A DNA stretch of 64,000 nt from Geobacteraceae bacterium (GTDB taxonomy: Bacteria > Desulfobacterota > Desulfuromonadia > Geobacterales > Pseudopelobacteraceae), in contig JADKKR010000002.1 in NCBI GenBank assembly GCA_016720395.1, forward strand, positions 62,001-126,000, written 5' to 3'. Of the stretch, positions 25,169 to 33,556 are shown piece by piece (position 1 is the first letter of the stretch; each line of letters begins with the position of its first letter). The translations under genes were made by a program, and so were the position numbers. The notes under the pieces are model-generated. The model did not search any database and was not told the DNA's origin. It saw nothing but the letters and a program-made list of their open reading frames with translations.

Positions 25169-26625
25169 CAGATCACCGCCTTTCTGGTGTGCCACTCCGT
25201 CACCTGCTCAAAGGCGTGGGCAGCGCGGAGAATGGTCTCCTCACAAAAAGGTTTTCCGATCAGCTGCAGCCCGATGGGCAGGCCGTCGGAACTGAATCCG
25301 GCCGGTACCGACAGGGCGCAGGTCCCCGCCAGGTTAACCGGGATCGTAAAGATATCGGACAGGTACATCTGCAGCGGGTCGTCGGCCTTTTCGCCGATCC
25401 TGAAGGCAGGAGTCGGTGCCACCGGGGTCAGGATCACATCCACTCCCTCGAAGGCCCGCATAAAATCCTGCATGATCAGGGTCCGCACCTTCTGGGCCTT
25501 GACATAGTAGGCATCGTAGTAGCCGGAGGAGAGCGCATAGGTGCCGAGCATGATGCGCCGCTTGACCTCGGCCCCGAAACCCTGGCTGCGGCTCTTCGTG
25601 TACATGTCCAGCAGGCCGGAGGCCTCTTCGGCGCGGTGGCCGAAACGGACGCCGTCGTAGCGCGCCAGGTTGGAGCTGGCCTCGGCCGTGGCGATCAGGT
25701 AGTAGGTCGCCACCGCGTAATCGGTATGGGGCAGGGAGATGTCGACAAACTCTGCCCCCAGCTGCCGATAGGTTTCAATGGCGGCATCCATCGCCTTCTG
25801 GACATCCGGGTCGAGTCCGGCGATGAAGTACTCCCTGGGCAGGCCGATGCGGAGGCCTTTGACGGTGCCGGTCAGGACGGCGGTATAGTCCGGCACCGGA
25901 GTGTTGACACTGGTCGAGTCTTTCGGGTCGTATCCGGCAACAGCCCCAAGCAGGATGGCGCTGTCGGTCACATCACGGGTCAGCGGCCCGACCTGGTCGA
26001 GCGACGAGGCGTAGGCGATGACGCCGTAACGCGACACACGGCCGTAGGTCGGCTTCAGCCCTACGCAGCCGCAGTGCGAGGCCGGCTGGCGGATGGAACC
26101 GCCCGTGTCGGTGCCCAGGGTGGCCGTGGCCTGGCGGGCGGCGACGGCAGCCGCCGAACCGCCCGAAGAACCGCCCGGGATGCGGGTCGTGTCCCAGGGA
26201 TTGCGAACCGTCCCGAAGGCGCTGGATTCATTGGAGGAACCCATGGCAAATTCGTCCTGGTTAAGCTTGCCCAGCAGCACCACACCGCGCTGCTTGAGTT
26301 TTTCCCAGGACGTCGCGCTGTAGGGAGGCACGAAGTTGCTCAGTATGCGTGAACCACAGGTCGTGCGGATGCCTTCGGTCAGGAAGATATCCTTGAGGGC
26401 CAGCGGTATGCCGGTCAGCACATCCATCCGTCCGGCCGCTATGCGCCTGTCGGCCGCCTCGGCGTCCGCCAGGGCCTGCCCGGCGGTGACCGTAATGAAC
26501 GAGCCGATCTGCGGCTCAACCGCCTCTATGCGTGCCAGCATGGCCCTGGTCGCCTCCACCGAGGAGACCTCCCCGGCCTTCAGCGAGCGATGCAGCTCAT
26601 GTATGCTCTGGTCCACTATATCCAT
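25168..26625 (-). CDS. gatA: Asp/Glu-tRNA amidotransferase subunit A
   Basis: This is a 485-residue amidase. The Ser-cisSer-Lys triad is visible: Lys in PLALKDIF (near 79), the GGSSGGSAAA loop, and the nucleophile Ser in TDTGGSIRQPAS. It releases ammonia from glutamine for GatB. The operon order is gatC-gatA-gatB, with 29 bp between gatC and gatA and a 1-nt overlap with gatB. gltX in this window would supply the mischarged Glu-tRNA if it is non-discriminating. Confidence 0.97.
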   Translation of the reverse strand: MDIVDQSIHELHRSLKAGEVSSVEATRAMLARIEAVEPQIGSFITVTAGQALADAEAADRRIAAGRMDVLTGIPLALKDIFLTEGIRTTCGSRILSNFVPPYSATSWEKLKQRGVVLLGKLNQDEFAMGSSNESSAFGTVRNPWDTTRIPGGSSGGSAAAVAARQATATLGTDTGGSIRQPASHCGCVGLKPTYGRVSRYGVIAYASSLDQVGPLTRDVTDSAILLGAVAGYDPKDSTSVNTPVPDYTAVLTGTVKGLRIGLPREYFIAGLDPDVQKAMDAAIETYRQLGAEFVDISLPHTDYAVATYYLIATAEASSNLARYDGVRFGHRAEEASGLLDMYTKSRSQGFGAEVKRRIMLGTYALSSGYYDAYYVKAQKVRTLIMQDFMRAFEGVDVILTPVAPTPAFRIGEKADDPLQMYLSDIFTIPVNLAGTCALSVPAGFSSDGLPIGLQLIGKPFCEETILRAAHAFEQVTEWHTRKAVI

Positions 26626-26654
26626 GCGGATGCGTTCTCCGATTCAGGTCTGAT

Positions 26655-26942
26655 TTATTCAATAACTTTGGGGACACGGTAAAAACTGTCCGCCCGGTCC
26701 GGCGCATTGGCCAGCGCCTTCTCTACGCCGATGGACGGGCAGGCCACGTCCTCGCGAAAGGCATTTTCCATCGGGACGGCATGGGAGGTCGGCAGGATCC
26801 CCTCCGTATTCAGCCCCTTGAGTTTTTCGACATATCCAAGAATGGCGCCCATCTGGCCGGCAAACAGGCTTTTCTCCGCCTCGCTCAGTTCCAGGCGGGC
26901 CAGCCGGGCGACATGCTCCACATCTGCAACGCTGATATCCAT
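26655..26942 (-). CDS. gatC: Asp/Glu-tRNA amidotransferase subunit C
   Basis: The 95-residue GatC wraps around GatA and GatB to hold the complex together. MDISVADVEHVARLARLELSEAE is the family's standard start, so ATG 26942 is chosen over the upstream in-frame start at 27026. The end shows FREDVACPS and FYRVPKVIE. It is the first gene of gatCAB, behind a recognisable promoter. Confidence 0.95.
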   Translation of the reverse strand: MDISVADVEHVARLARLELSEAEKSLFAGQMGAILGYVEKLKGLNTEGILPTSHAVPMENAFREDVACPSIGVEKALANAPDRADSFYRVPKVIE

Positions 26943-26982
26943 GGTGACAAACTCCGCTAACTTAGGTACTGTTGCAGCAGGC

Positions 26983-27011
26983 TTTGTACCACGAAACAGC
27001 GTCCATGACAA
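26983..27011 (-). promoter_or_regulatory. Promoter of gatCAB
   Basis: TTGTCA and TACAAA on the minus strand, 17 nt apart, about 40 nt before the gatC start. Confidence 0.45.
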
Positions 27012-27050
27012 CCTCGTTAACCGCACCGCAGCAGAGAAATGTTTTTTTTC

Positions 27051-27079
27051 TTGACATACCTCGCCACTTTAAGTAATTT
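27051..27079 (+). promoter_or_regulatory. Promoter of rplM-rpsI
   Basis: A perfect TTGACA and TAATTT separated by 17 nt, preceded by an eight-T run. The -10 ends 63 nt before the rplM ATG, leaving room for a short leader. Confidence 0.6.
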
Positions 27080-27142
27080 ACACCTCTTCGAAAAAAAACC
27101 ACCGTCTGGCGATGTTCAGAATGTGCAGTACGTGAGGAAGCT

Positions 27143-27571
27143 ATGAAAACAGAAGTTGCAAAACTCGAAAATGTGAAGCGTGACTGGTATCTGGTTGATG
27201 CACAGGACGCGGTTCTTGGAAGGCTTGCCACCCAGGTAGCCAATGTTCTGCGCGGCAAAAACAAGGCCATCTACACCCCCAGCGTTGATACCGGTGACTT
27301 CGTCATCGTCGTGAACGCCGAGAAGATCGCACTGACCGGCCGCAAGCTGGCCGACAAGATCTACTACAACCACTCCGGCTTTACGGGTGGCCTCAAGGAG
27401 ATCAGCGCCGGTAAACTTCTGGAAAAAAGGCCTGCCGACCTCATCAAACGTGCCGTCAAGGGAATGCTCCCTAAGAACAAGCTTTCACGGCATATGCTCA
27501 AAAAACTTAAAATCTATGCAGGCGCCAGTCATCCGCACGACGCCCAGCAACCAAAGAATCTGACATTTTAA
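27143..27571 (+). CDS. rplM: 50S ribosomal protein L13
   Basis: The 142 residues match L13 throughout: WYLVDAQDAVLGRLATQVANVLRGK, YYNHSGFTGGLK and the C-terminal GASHPHDAQQP. L13 is one of the early assembling proteins of the large subunit. It is followed after 21 bp by rpsI, the classic pair. GAGGAAG precedes the ATG. Confidence 0.98.
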   Translation: MKTEVAKLENVKRDWYLVDAQDAVLGRLATQVANVLRGKNKAIYTPSVDTGDFVIVVNAEKIALTGRKLADKIYYNHSGFTGGLKEISAGKLLEKRPADLIKRAVKGMLPKNKLSRHMLKKLKIYAGASHPHDAQQPKNLTF

Positions 27572-27592
27572 TTCTCTGAGGAGAGGCACGAT

Positions 27593-27985
27593 ATGGCAGC
27601 TGTAAGCTTTTACGGAACAGGCAAGCGCAAGACATCAATCGCACGGGTATGGCTCAAACCCGGTGCCGGCGCATTCACCGTCAACAACAAGACCCTGGAC
27701 GAATACTTCGGACGCGAGACATCAAAGATGGTCTCCCGCCAGTCACTGGAACTCACCGAGAACATCGGCAAGTTTGACATCTTCGTTACCGTCAAGGGCG
27801 GCGGCGACTCAGGTCAGGCCGGAGCTATCCGCCACGGCATCACCAAGGCACTGCTTGCCAGCGACCCCGAACTGCGCGGCAACCTGAAGAAGGCCGGCTT
27901 CATCACCCGCGACTCGCGCGTGAAAGAGCGTAAGAAATACGGACGCAAGGCAGCCCGCGCCCGCTTCCAGTTCTCCAAGCGTTAA
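27593..27985 (+). CDS. rpsI: 30S ribosomal protein S9
   Basis: The 130-residue protein has the S9 signature (GTGKRKTSIARVWLKPG; GGGDSGQAGAIRHGI; the basic C-terminal tail RKKYGRKAARARFQFSKR). Its final Lys-Arg tail reaches the P-site tRNA in the ribosome. It is the second gene of rplM-rpsI, with a strong terminator 30 bp after the stop. Confidence 0.98.
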   Translation: MAAVSFYGTGKRKTSIARVWLKPGAGAFTVNNKTLDEYFGRETSKMVSRQSLELTENIGKFDIFVTVKGGGDSGQAGAIRHGITKALLASDPELRGNLKKAGFITRDSRVKERKKYGRKAARARFQFSKR

Positions 27986-28014
27986 GCCGAAGACTGCAGC
28001 AGCATATTCGATAC

Positions 28015-28046
28015 AAGGGGAAATCCGCAAGGGTTTCCCCTTTTTT
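28015..28046 (+). terminator. Terminator of rplM-rpsI
   Basis: The 9-bp stem AAGGGGAAA / TTTCCCCTT with a 10-nt loop is followed by TTTT. It ends the ribosomal protein operon. Confidence 0.85.
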
Positions 28047-28131
28047 ATGTCTATGTATCTACAAAAAAGGGGGCGGCCGATCAAACAGCCACCCCACCGG
28101 TCACAGTCTGGCTTATCCTAAAAAACGGCAA

Positions 28132-28288
28132 TTTGAACACAGAGGCACAGAGAACACAGAGAAATCATTGAGTTTTCATAAAAACTGATCGGCACCAATA
28201 AAGTGAATTGAATATTTAGCTCTTGAACTTCTAACTGATTGTTGAATCAAAAAATTTTACTCTGTGCCCTCTGTGTCTCTGTGTTGAA
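28132..28288. repeat. CACAGAG palindromic repeat, copy 2 (A type)
   Basis: The left arm is AACACAGAGGCACAGAGAA followed by CACAGAG (28135-28161). The right arm is its imperfect reverse complement (28258-28285). They flank about 95 bp of AT-rich sequence. It lies between two convergent genes, 22 bp past the stop of the acyl-CoA ligase gene. With the rpsI terminator this accounts for the 324-bp gap 27986-28309. Confidence 0.85.
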
Positions 28289-28309
28289 CTGCTTTTTCGG
28301 GTTTATTCC

Positions 28310-29968
28310 TTATGCGGGCAGATCTGCCTCCTCAAGCTGCAGCTCCTTGATCGCCATGTCCCTCATCTTGAACTTCTGAATCTTGCCGCTGGCGGTCATC
28401 GGGTACGACTCCACAAATTTGACATATTTCGGGATCTTGTAGTTTGCAATCCTGCCCCTGCAGAAATCACGGACCTCGTCTTCAGCCATCTCCACGCCTT
28501 TTTTCAGGATAATGGAAGCCATGACCTGTTCGCCGTATTTCCTGTCCGGCACACCGTAAACCTGGACATCGGAGATCTTGGGATGGGTGTAGAGGAACTC
28601 TTCGATCTCGCGCGGGTAGATGTTCTCGCCCCCCCGGATGATCATCTGCTTGATGCGTCCGGTGATCTTGCAGTAGCCGTTCTCGTCCATGATGGCCAGG
28701 TCGCCGGTGTGCAGCCACTTGTCCGCATCGATGGCCCTGGCGGTCTCGTCGGGCATCTTGTAGTAGCCCTTCATCACCAGATAGCCGCGCGTGCAGAGTT
28801 CGCCCTGCTTTCCCGGCGGCAGGACGGCCCCGCTCTCAATGTCTACGATCTTGACCTCCACATCCGGCAAAGCCCTGCCGACCGTGGCAACGCGCAGTTC
28901 GACGGCATCGTCGGTGCGGGTCTGGGTGATGACCGGGGAGGACTCGGTCTGGCCGTAGGCGATCGTGATCTCGGAGGCGTGCATCTGGCTGATGACCTTC
29001 TTCATGACCTCGATCGGGCAGTTCGATCCCGCCATGATTCCGGTGCGCAGGGACGTCAGGTCGAATTGTGCAAATTCCGGGTGCTCCAGTTCGGCAATGA
29101 ACATGGTCGGCACACCGTGAACGGCAGTGCATTTTTCCTTTTCGATCGTCTGTAGCACCTTGAGCGGGTCAAAGATCTCGACCGGCACCATGGCGGTTCC
29201 GTGGGTAACACAGGCCATAACCCCCAGAACGCAGCCGAAACAGTGGAAGAAGGGAACCGGGATGCACAGGCGGTCTTTGCCGGTCAGCTTCATGCACTCG
29301 CCGATGTTGAAGCCGTTGTTGATCACGTTGAAGTGGGTCAGCATGACCCCCTTGGGAAAACCGGTGGTTCCGGAGGTATACTGCATGTTGATGGTGTCGT
29401 GGCAGTCGAGGGTGGCCTCCACGGCTGCCAGTTCGGCATCGCTGACATCACTTCCCAGCTCTTCGAGACGACTGAAGTTCAGCATACCGGTTGGCGTATC
29501 ATCTCCGATGAAGACCACCCTCTTCAGGAAGGGCAGCTTGGGACTGTCCAGCGGACCGTTCCCGACTGACGCCAGCTCCGGTACAACCTCGTTGAGGGTG
29601 GCCACATAGTCCGTGTCCTTGAAGGACTTGACCAGGAAAAGGGTCGAAGAATCTGACTGGTTGAGGATATACTCCAGTTCTGCCGATTTGTAGCTGGTGT
29701 TTACGGTGACCAGGATGGCGCCGATCTTGGCGGTTGCAAACTGCAGGACCACCCACTCCGGGACATTGTAGGCCCAGATGGAGACATTGTCCCCCTTGCG
29801 GACGCCAAGCTTCAGCAGTCCCTTGGCTACCTTTCTGCAGACCTCGTTGAACTCCCGGTAGGTGTAGCGCAGGCCGCGCTCATGGTAGACCAGCGCCTCA
29901 TTGGCCGGATAGCGCTCCGCGATATCATCGAGAAGCTTTCCTACAGTGACATGTATCGCCTGAGTCAT
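28310..29968 (-). CDS. AMP-forming acyl-CoA synthetase (FadD/medium-chain type)
   Basis: This 552-residue adenylate-forming enzyme has motif A3 (MQYTSGTTGFPKGVMLTH near 179-196), YGQTESSP, the TGD motif (WLHTGDLAIMDENGYCKITGRIKQMIIRGGENIYP) and the catalytic Lys in MTASGKIQKFKM. It activates a carboxylic acid to its CoA ester using ATP. The substrate chain length cannot be decided; FadD-like, AtoE-like or propionyl-type acids are all possible. ATG 29968 is chosen because GGAG precedes it; the frame is open 27 nt further. The gene stands alone, flanked by repeat copy 2. Confidence 0.92.
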   Translation of the reverse strand: MTQAIHVTVGKLLDDIAERYPANEALVYHERGLRYTYREFNEVCRKVAKGLLKLGVRKGDNVSIWAYNVPEWVVLQFATAKIGAILVTVNTSYKSAELEYILNQSDSSTLFLVKSFKDTDYVATLNEVVPELASVGNGPLDSPKLPFLKRVVFIGDDTPTGMLNFSRLEELGSDVSDAELAAVEATLDCHDTINMQYTSGTTGFPKGVMLTHFNVINNGFNIGECMKLTGKDRLCIPVPFFHCFGCVLGVMACVTHGTAMVPVEIFDPLKVLQTIEKEKCTAVHGVPTMFIAELEHPEFAQFDLTSLRTGIMAGSNCPIEVMKKVISQMHASEITIAYGQTESSPVITQTRTDDAVELRVATVGRALPDVEVKIVDIESGAVLPPGKQGELCTRGYLVMKGYYKMPDETARAIDADKWLHTGDLAIMDENGYCKITGRIKQMIIRGGENIYPREIEEFLYTHPKISDVQVYGVPDRKYGEQVMASIILKKGVEMAEDEVRDFCRGRIANYKIPKYVKFVESYPMTASGKIQKFKMRDMAIKELQLEEADLPA

Positions 29969-30018
29969 CCCTTTCTCCTTCTTTGTCAATTCCATTAAAA
30001 TTGCTGCGTTATAGCAGA

Positions 30019-30849
30019 TTATCCCCGAGCGGTAAACGTATTCACACCAGCATCAACCCCCACCAGCTTGTAGATGCTGACACCCTCCCAGGGCTCGTCC
30101 ATGATCCCGTCGTGGATCGCCCAGCTTCTGCCATGAACGCTTTTTTCCATGCCCGGCACACGAAACGGTGTCGAGCCGTCAAGCCTCTTCGCAAGCTCCC
30201 CGCCGGGCGCGAATCCCTGGTCAATGCGCTCCATCAGCATTCTGCCGTTGAGATAATCGAAACCGTATTTCTCGTAGCGGATGGCGTTGTCGTAGGTCAA
30301 CGGCTCGGCCACGACCATATCCATGGCCAGAGAATCAACAAAGTGCTCGAAGCGTGCGAAGAACTCACCGAACATCCTTAGTCCCCGGCAGGTCTGGTTT
30401 GGAAACAGTCCGGCATTCATGGCCCTGATCTCTTCCGGTATGTTGCGGCCGAGGCTGGTGAAACAGTTGTCGTTGCCGTTGCTGTCAACATCCACGGCAA
30501 AGCGCGGCGCGGCAGGGTCACTGATGATGCAGAAGGAAAGCTCCATCTGGCGGTACGGGGTATCGGCGATATCCAGAAAAAAGACCGTACGCGGGTCACC
30601 GGGATTGTTCCTGATCTCTATGCGCGCCAGACCCATACCCTGGGGTGCGATTATAGTGACCCTGCGCAGTCCGTCAAGACCTCCGAGGGTTTCAGGCGAA
30701 ATTTTGAGGAGTTCCAGCAGGCGCGGCGGGATGATCGACGTATAGATGCGGGTTTTCTCTGCCGGAGCAAGCTCGTTTATCCCGCGCAGGCTGGTCAGCT
30801 CCCCGCCCTGTTCCGATACCAGCTGCATGTTTCCGGTTAGTCTGCTCAT
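30019..30849 (-). CDS. Conserved hypothetical protein
   Basis: The 276-residue soluble protein has no signal peptide or transmembrane segment. I do not recognise the family. Visible features are a mixed alpha/beta composition, an acidic stretch (AVDVDSNGNDNCF) and YDNAIRYEKYGFDYLNG, faintly reminiscent of the end of a GNAT acetyltransferase fold. It also has a run of charged residues near the end. Codon use looks like that of its neighbours, so it is probably a real gene. It lies 50 bp upstream of the ligase gene in the same direction and may share its transcript. Confidence 0.7.
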   Translation of the reverse strand: MSRLTGNMQLVSEQGGELTSLRGINELAPAEKTRIYTSIIPPRLLELLKISPETLGGLDGLRRVTIIAPQGMGLARIEIRNNPGDPRTVFFLDIADTPYRQMELSFCIISDPAAPRFAVDVDSNGNDNCFTSLGRNIPEEIRAMNAGLFPNQTCRGLRMFGEFFARFEHFVDSLAMDMVVAEPLTYDNAIRYEKYGFDYLNGRMLMERIDQGFAPGGELAKRLDGSTPFRVPGMEKSVHGRSWAIHDGIMDEPWEGVSIYKLVGVDAGVNTFTARG

Positions 30850-30927
30850 GGGTGTGGAGCCAGTAAACCTTAACTGCCGCCGCAGGTCAAGCGGTGAATG
30901 CTGGTGCGGATGCGGCGGCTAAACTGA

Positions 30928-30956
30928 TTGACAGCCATAAAAGGCTGCACTAGAGT
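30928..30956 (+). promoter_or_regulatory. Promoter of argC
   Basis: TTGACA and TAGAGT separated by 17 nt, ending 41 nt before the argC ATG. Confidence 0.55.
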
Positions 30957-30996
30957 GTTTTCAGCAACGAGTTTACTGCAGAACGGAGGATAATCA

Positions 30997-32037
30997 ATGC
31001 TGAATGTTGCGATTGTTGGAGCCAGCGGCTATACCGGATTGGAACTGATCCGCATCCTCTATTGTCATCCCGAGGTCGCGGTTACCTGCCTGACCTCGGA
31101 GCAGAGTGCCGGTCGCAAGATATCTGACATCTTTCCGACCCTGCGGGGCCGCTGCGACCTGATTCTTGAAAATCTCGAACCGGTGCGGGTCGCCGAGAAA
31201 GCCGACCTGATCTTCACCGCCCTCCCTCACAAGGCAGCCATGGAGGTGGTGCCGACCTTTCTAAAACTGGGCAGACACGTCATCGATCTTTCCGCCGATT
31301 ACCGCCTGAGCGATCCGGATGTCTACGGTGCCTGGTACGAACCGCACCTGAATCCCGCCAACCTGAAGAAGGCAGTTTACGGACTGCCGGAGGTCCGGCG
31401 GGCCAAGATCAGGGGTGCCAGGCTGGTGGCCAATCCGGGCTGTTATCCCACCAGTGTCATCCTGGCACTTGCCCCGCTTCTCAAAAAGGGCCTGATAAAA
31501 ACCGGGGATATCATCGCAGATTCCGCCTCGGGTGTTACCGGCGCCGGACGTGCAGCCAAGGTCGACAGCCTCTACTGTGAGGTAAACGAAGGCTTCAGGG
31601 CCTACGGCGCGGGCGGTGTCCATCGGCATACCCCGGAGATCGAGCAGGAACTGTCGCTGCTGGCCGGAGAAAAACTGATCATAACCTTCACCCCGCACCT
31701 TGTGCCGATGGACCGCGGCATCCTCTCCACGGTCTATGCCACACCACTCAAGGCGACTACCACGGAGAAGCTGGTCCGGCTGTATGAAGAGGCATACAAG
31801 GGAGAGCCGTTCGTACGGGTTCTCCCCGCGGGGACCTTGCCGGGCACCGCCTCTGTCCGCGGTTCCAACTTCTGTGATATCGCTCCGCTGGTTGACAGGC
31901 GTAGCGGGCGGATCATCGTCATATCCGCCATCGACAACCTGGTCAAAGGCGCCTCGGGTCAGGCCGTGCAGAACATGAACCTGGTCTGCGGCTTCCCGGA
32001 AACCATGGGTCTGGAAGGTCTGGGGCTGTTCCCTTAA
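30997..32037 (+). CDS. argC: N-acetyl-gamma-glutamyl-phosphate reductase
   Basis: ArgC reduces N-acetylglutamyl phosphate with NADPH, the third step of arginine biosynthesis. The 346 residues show the NADP-binding GASGYTGLELIRIL (8-21) and the catalytic Cys in VANPGCYPTSVILA (near 150). GAGGVHRHTPEIEQEL and the C-terminal VKGASGQAVQNMN are also typical. The start has a good GGAGGA site. No other arg genes are adjacent. Confidence 0.97.
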   Translation: MLNVAIVGASGYTGLELIRILYCHPEVAVTCLTSEQSAGRKISDIFPTLRGRCDLILENLEPVRVAEKADLIFTALPHKAAMEVVPTFLKLGRHVIDLSADYRLSDPDVYGAWYEPHLNPANLKKAVYGLPEVRRAKIRGARLVANPGCYPTSVILALAPLLKKGLIKTGDIIADSASGVTGAGRAAKVDSLYCEVNEGFRAYGAGGVHRHTPEIEQELSLLAGEKLIITFTPHLVPMDRGILSTVYATPLKATTTEKLVRLYEEAYKGEPFVRVLPAGTLPGTASVRGSNFCDIAPLVDRRSGRIIVISAIDNLVKGASGQAVQNMNLVCGFPETMGLEGLGLFP

Positions 32038-32054
32038 CAGCAAAAATCGGTATA

Positions 32055-32172
32055 TGAAACACAGAGGCACAGAGAACACAGAGAAAACCCGGATAAAGAG
32101 TCAACGCCTTTTTGGGGTAAACCCGTATCTCTGATGTCAGTCTTCCTCTGTGCCCTCTGTGCCTCTGTGTTA
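32055..32172. repeat. CACAGAG palindromic repeat, copy 3 (A type)
   Basis: The left arm (32057-32087) and right arm (32141-32171) are nearly perfect reverse complements built from three CACAGAG units, with about 53 bp between. It starts 20 bp past the argC stop and precedes the purA terminator of the convergent operon. Confidence 0.87.
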
Positions 32173-32203
32173 AAATGCTTTTGGCTTAATCTGTTTATTC
32201 ATT

Positions 32204-32238
32204 AAAAAAGGGGTGCCTCGATCGAAGGCACCCCTTTT
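32204..32238 (-). terminator. Terminator of hisZ-purA (bidirectional)
   Basis: A stem of about 12 bp (AAAGGGGTGCCT / AGGCACCCCTTT) with a loop of 7 nt has T-runs on both strands. It lies 24 bp past the purA stop. Confidence 0.85.
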
Positions 32239-32261
32239 GGTTTCTGAAACGCTCGCCTTTG

Positions 32262-33554
32262 TTACGCGAACGGATTCCTCAGGGTAATCGTCTGGTCACG
32301 TCGCGGACCGACGGAAACCATCACGATCGGGCAGCCGGCCAGTTCCTCCAGGCGGCGCACATACGCCCGGGCTGTTTCCGGAAGCTCTTCAAAGGATTTT
32401 GCTCCGGTGATATCGGTCCTCCAACCGGGCAATTCCTCGTACACCGGCTGGCAGTTCTCGAAGGTTTCCAGGGCGGCCGGCAGCGTCTCCAGGGCCTTAC
32501 CCTGATAGGTGTAGCCGGTACAGACCTTGATCGTGTCGAAGTCGGAGAGTACGTCCAGCTTGGTCAGGGCGATGCCGGTCAGGCCATTGACCCGCACGGC
32601 ATAGCGGATCACCATCGTGTCGAACCATCCGCAGCGTCGGGGACGGCCGGTGGTGGCACCGAACTCCCCGCCGGTCTGGCGCAGCTGCTCACCGGTCGCA
32701 TCCAGCAGTTCGGTCGGGAACGGACCGCTGCCGACACGGGTCACATATGCCTTGGATATGCCGATGATCTCGTGGATGTCGCGGGGGCTGACGCCCGACC
32801 CGGTGCAGGCGCCGCCGGCGCAGGTCGATGAAGAGGTAACGTAGGGATAGGTGCCATGGTCAACGTCCAGAAGCGTCCCCTGGGCACCCTCGAAGAGCAC
32901 CTTCTTGCCGGCCTTGAGGTCTTTATCAAGGATCAGCGCGGTATCGGCCACGTACTTTCTCAGCACATCGGCATAACCGCGGTACTCGGCCAGGATCTCA
33001 TCAAAGCTGCAGGGCTTCTCGCCCAGCAGATTTTCCAGCAGGAAGTTCTTCTCGACCAGGAATTCCTTCAGCTTGCGGGTAAAGGCCTCTTCGTTGAGCA
33101 GGTCCATCAGCCTGATTCCGCGGCGCCCGATCTTGTCCTCGTAGCAGGGACCGATGCCCCGTCCGGTCGTGCCGATCTTCTTGTCGCCGCTTTTGGCTTC
33201 ACGGGCGATGTCGATCCGCTTGTGATAGGGCATGATGATATGCAGTGATTCGGACAGCAGCAGGCAGGCGTCGTCCTTGATGCGGCCCGACTCCTTGAGC
33301 TTGGTGATCTCCCTGATGAACACTTCGGGATCGAGCACCACCCCGTTGCCGATAATGCAGCGCTTGCCTTCGTGCAGGATGCCCGAAGGGATCAGGTGCA
33401 GCACGATCTTCTCGCTGCCAACCACCAGTGTATGGCCGGCATTGTTGCCCCCCTGATAGCGTACAATATTGTCGGCATACTCCGTATAGATATCGACGAC
33501 CTTGCCCTTGCCCTCATCGCCCCACTGGGCGCCAACCACTACTACGTTTGCCAT
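32262..33554 (-). CDS. purA: Adenylosuccinate synthetase
   Basis: PurA joins IMP and aspartate with GTP, the first committed step to AMP. The 430 residues contain VVVGAQWGDEGKGKVVD (GTP-binding loop, 4-20), RYQGGNNAGHTLVV (catalytic), GTTGRGIGPCYEDK and GRPRRCGWFD. Length is normal. It starts 2 bp after hisZ, so the two are one operon. Confidence 0.98.
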   Translation of the reverse strand: MANVVVVGAQWGDEGKGKVVDIYTEYADNIVRYQGGNNAGHTLVVGSEKIVLHLIPSGILHEGKRCIIGNGVVLDPEVFIREITKLKESGRIKDDACLLLSESLHIIMPYHKRIDIAREAKSGDKKIGTTGRGIGPCYEDKIGRRGIRLMDLLNEEAFTRKLKEFLVEKNFLLENLLGEKPCSFDEILAEYRGYADVLRKYVADTALILDKDLKAGKKVLFEGAQGTLLDVDHGTYPYVTSSSTCAGGACTGSGVSPRDIHEIIGISKAYVTRVGSGPFPTELLDATGEQLRQTGGEFGATTGRPRRCGWFDTMVIRYAVRVNGLTGIALTKLDVLSDFDTIKVCTGYTYQGKALETLPAALETFENCQPVYEELPGWRTDITGAKSFEELPETARAYVRRLEELAGCPIVMVSVGPRRDQTITLRNPFA

Positions 33555-33556
33555 AA

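Noticed and set aside
30019..30849. Assignment as GNAT acetyltransferase
   Set aside because: Only one short stretch resembles the fold; no acetyl-CoA binding motif is seen, so it is left as hypothetical.
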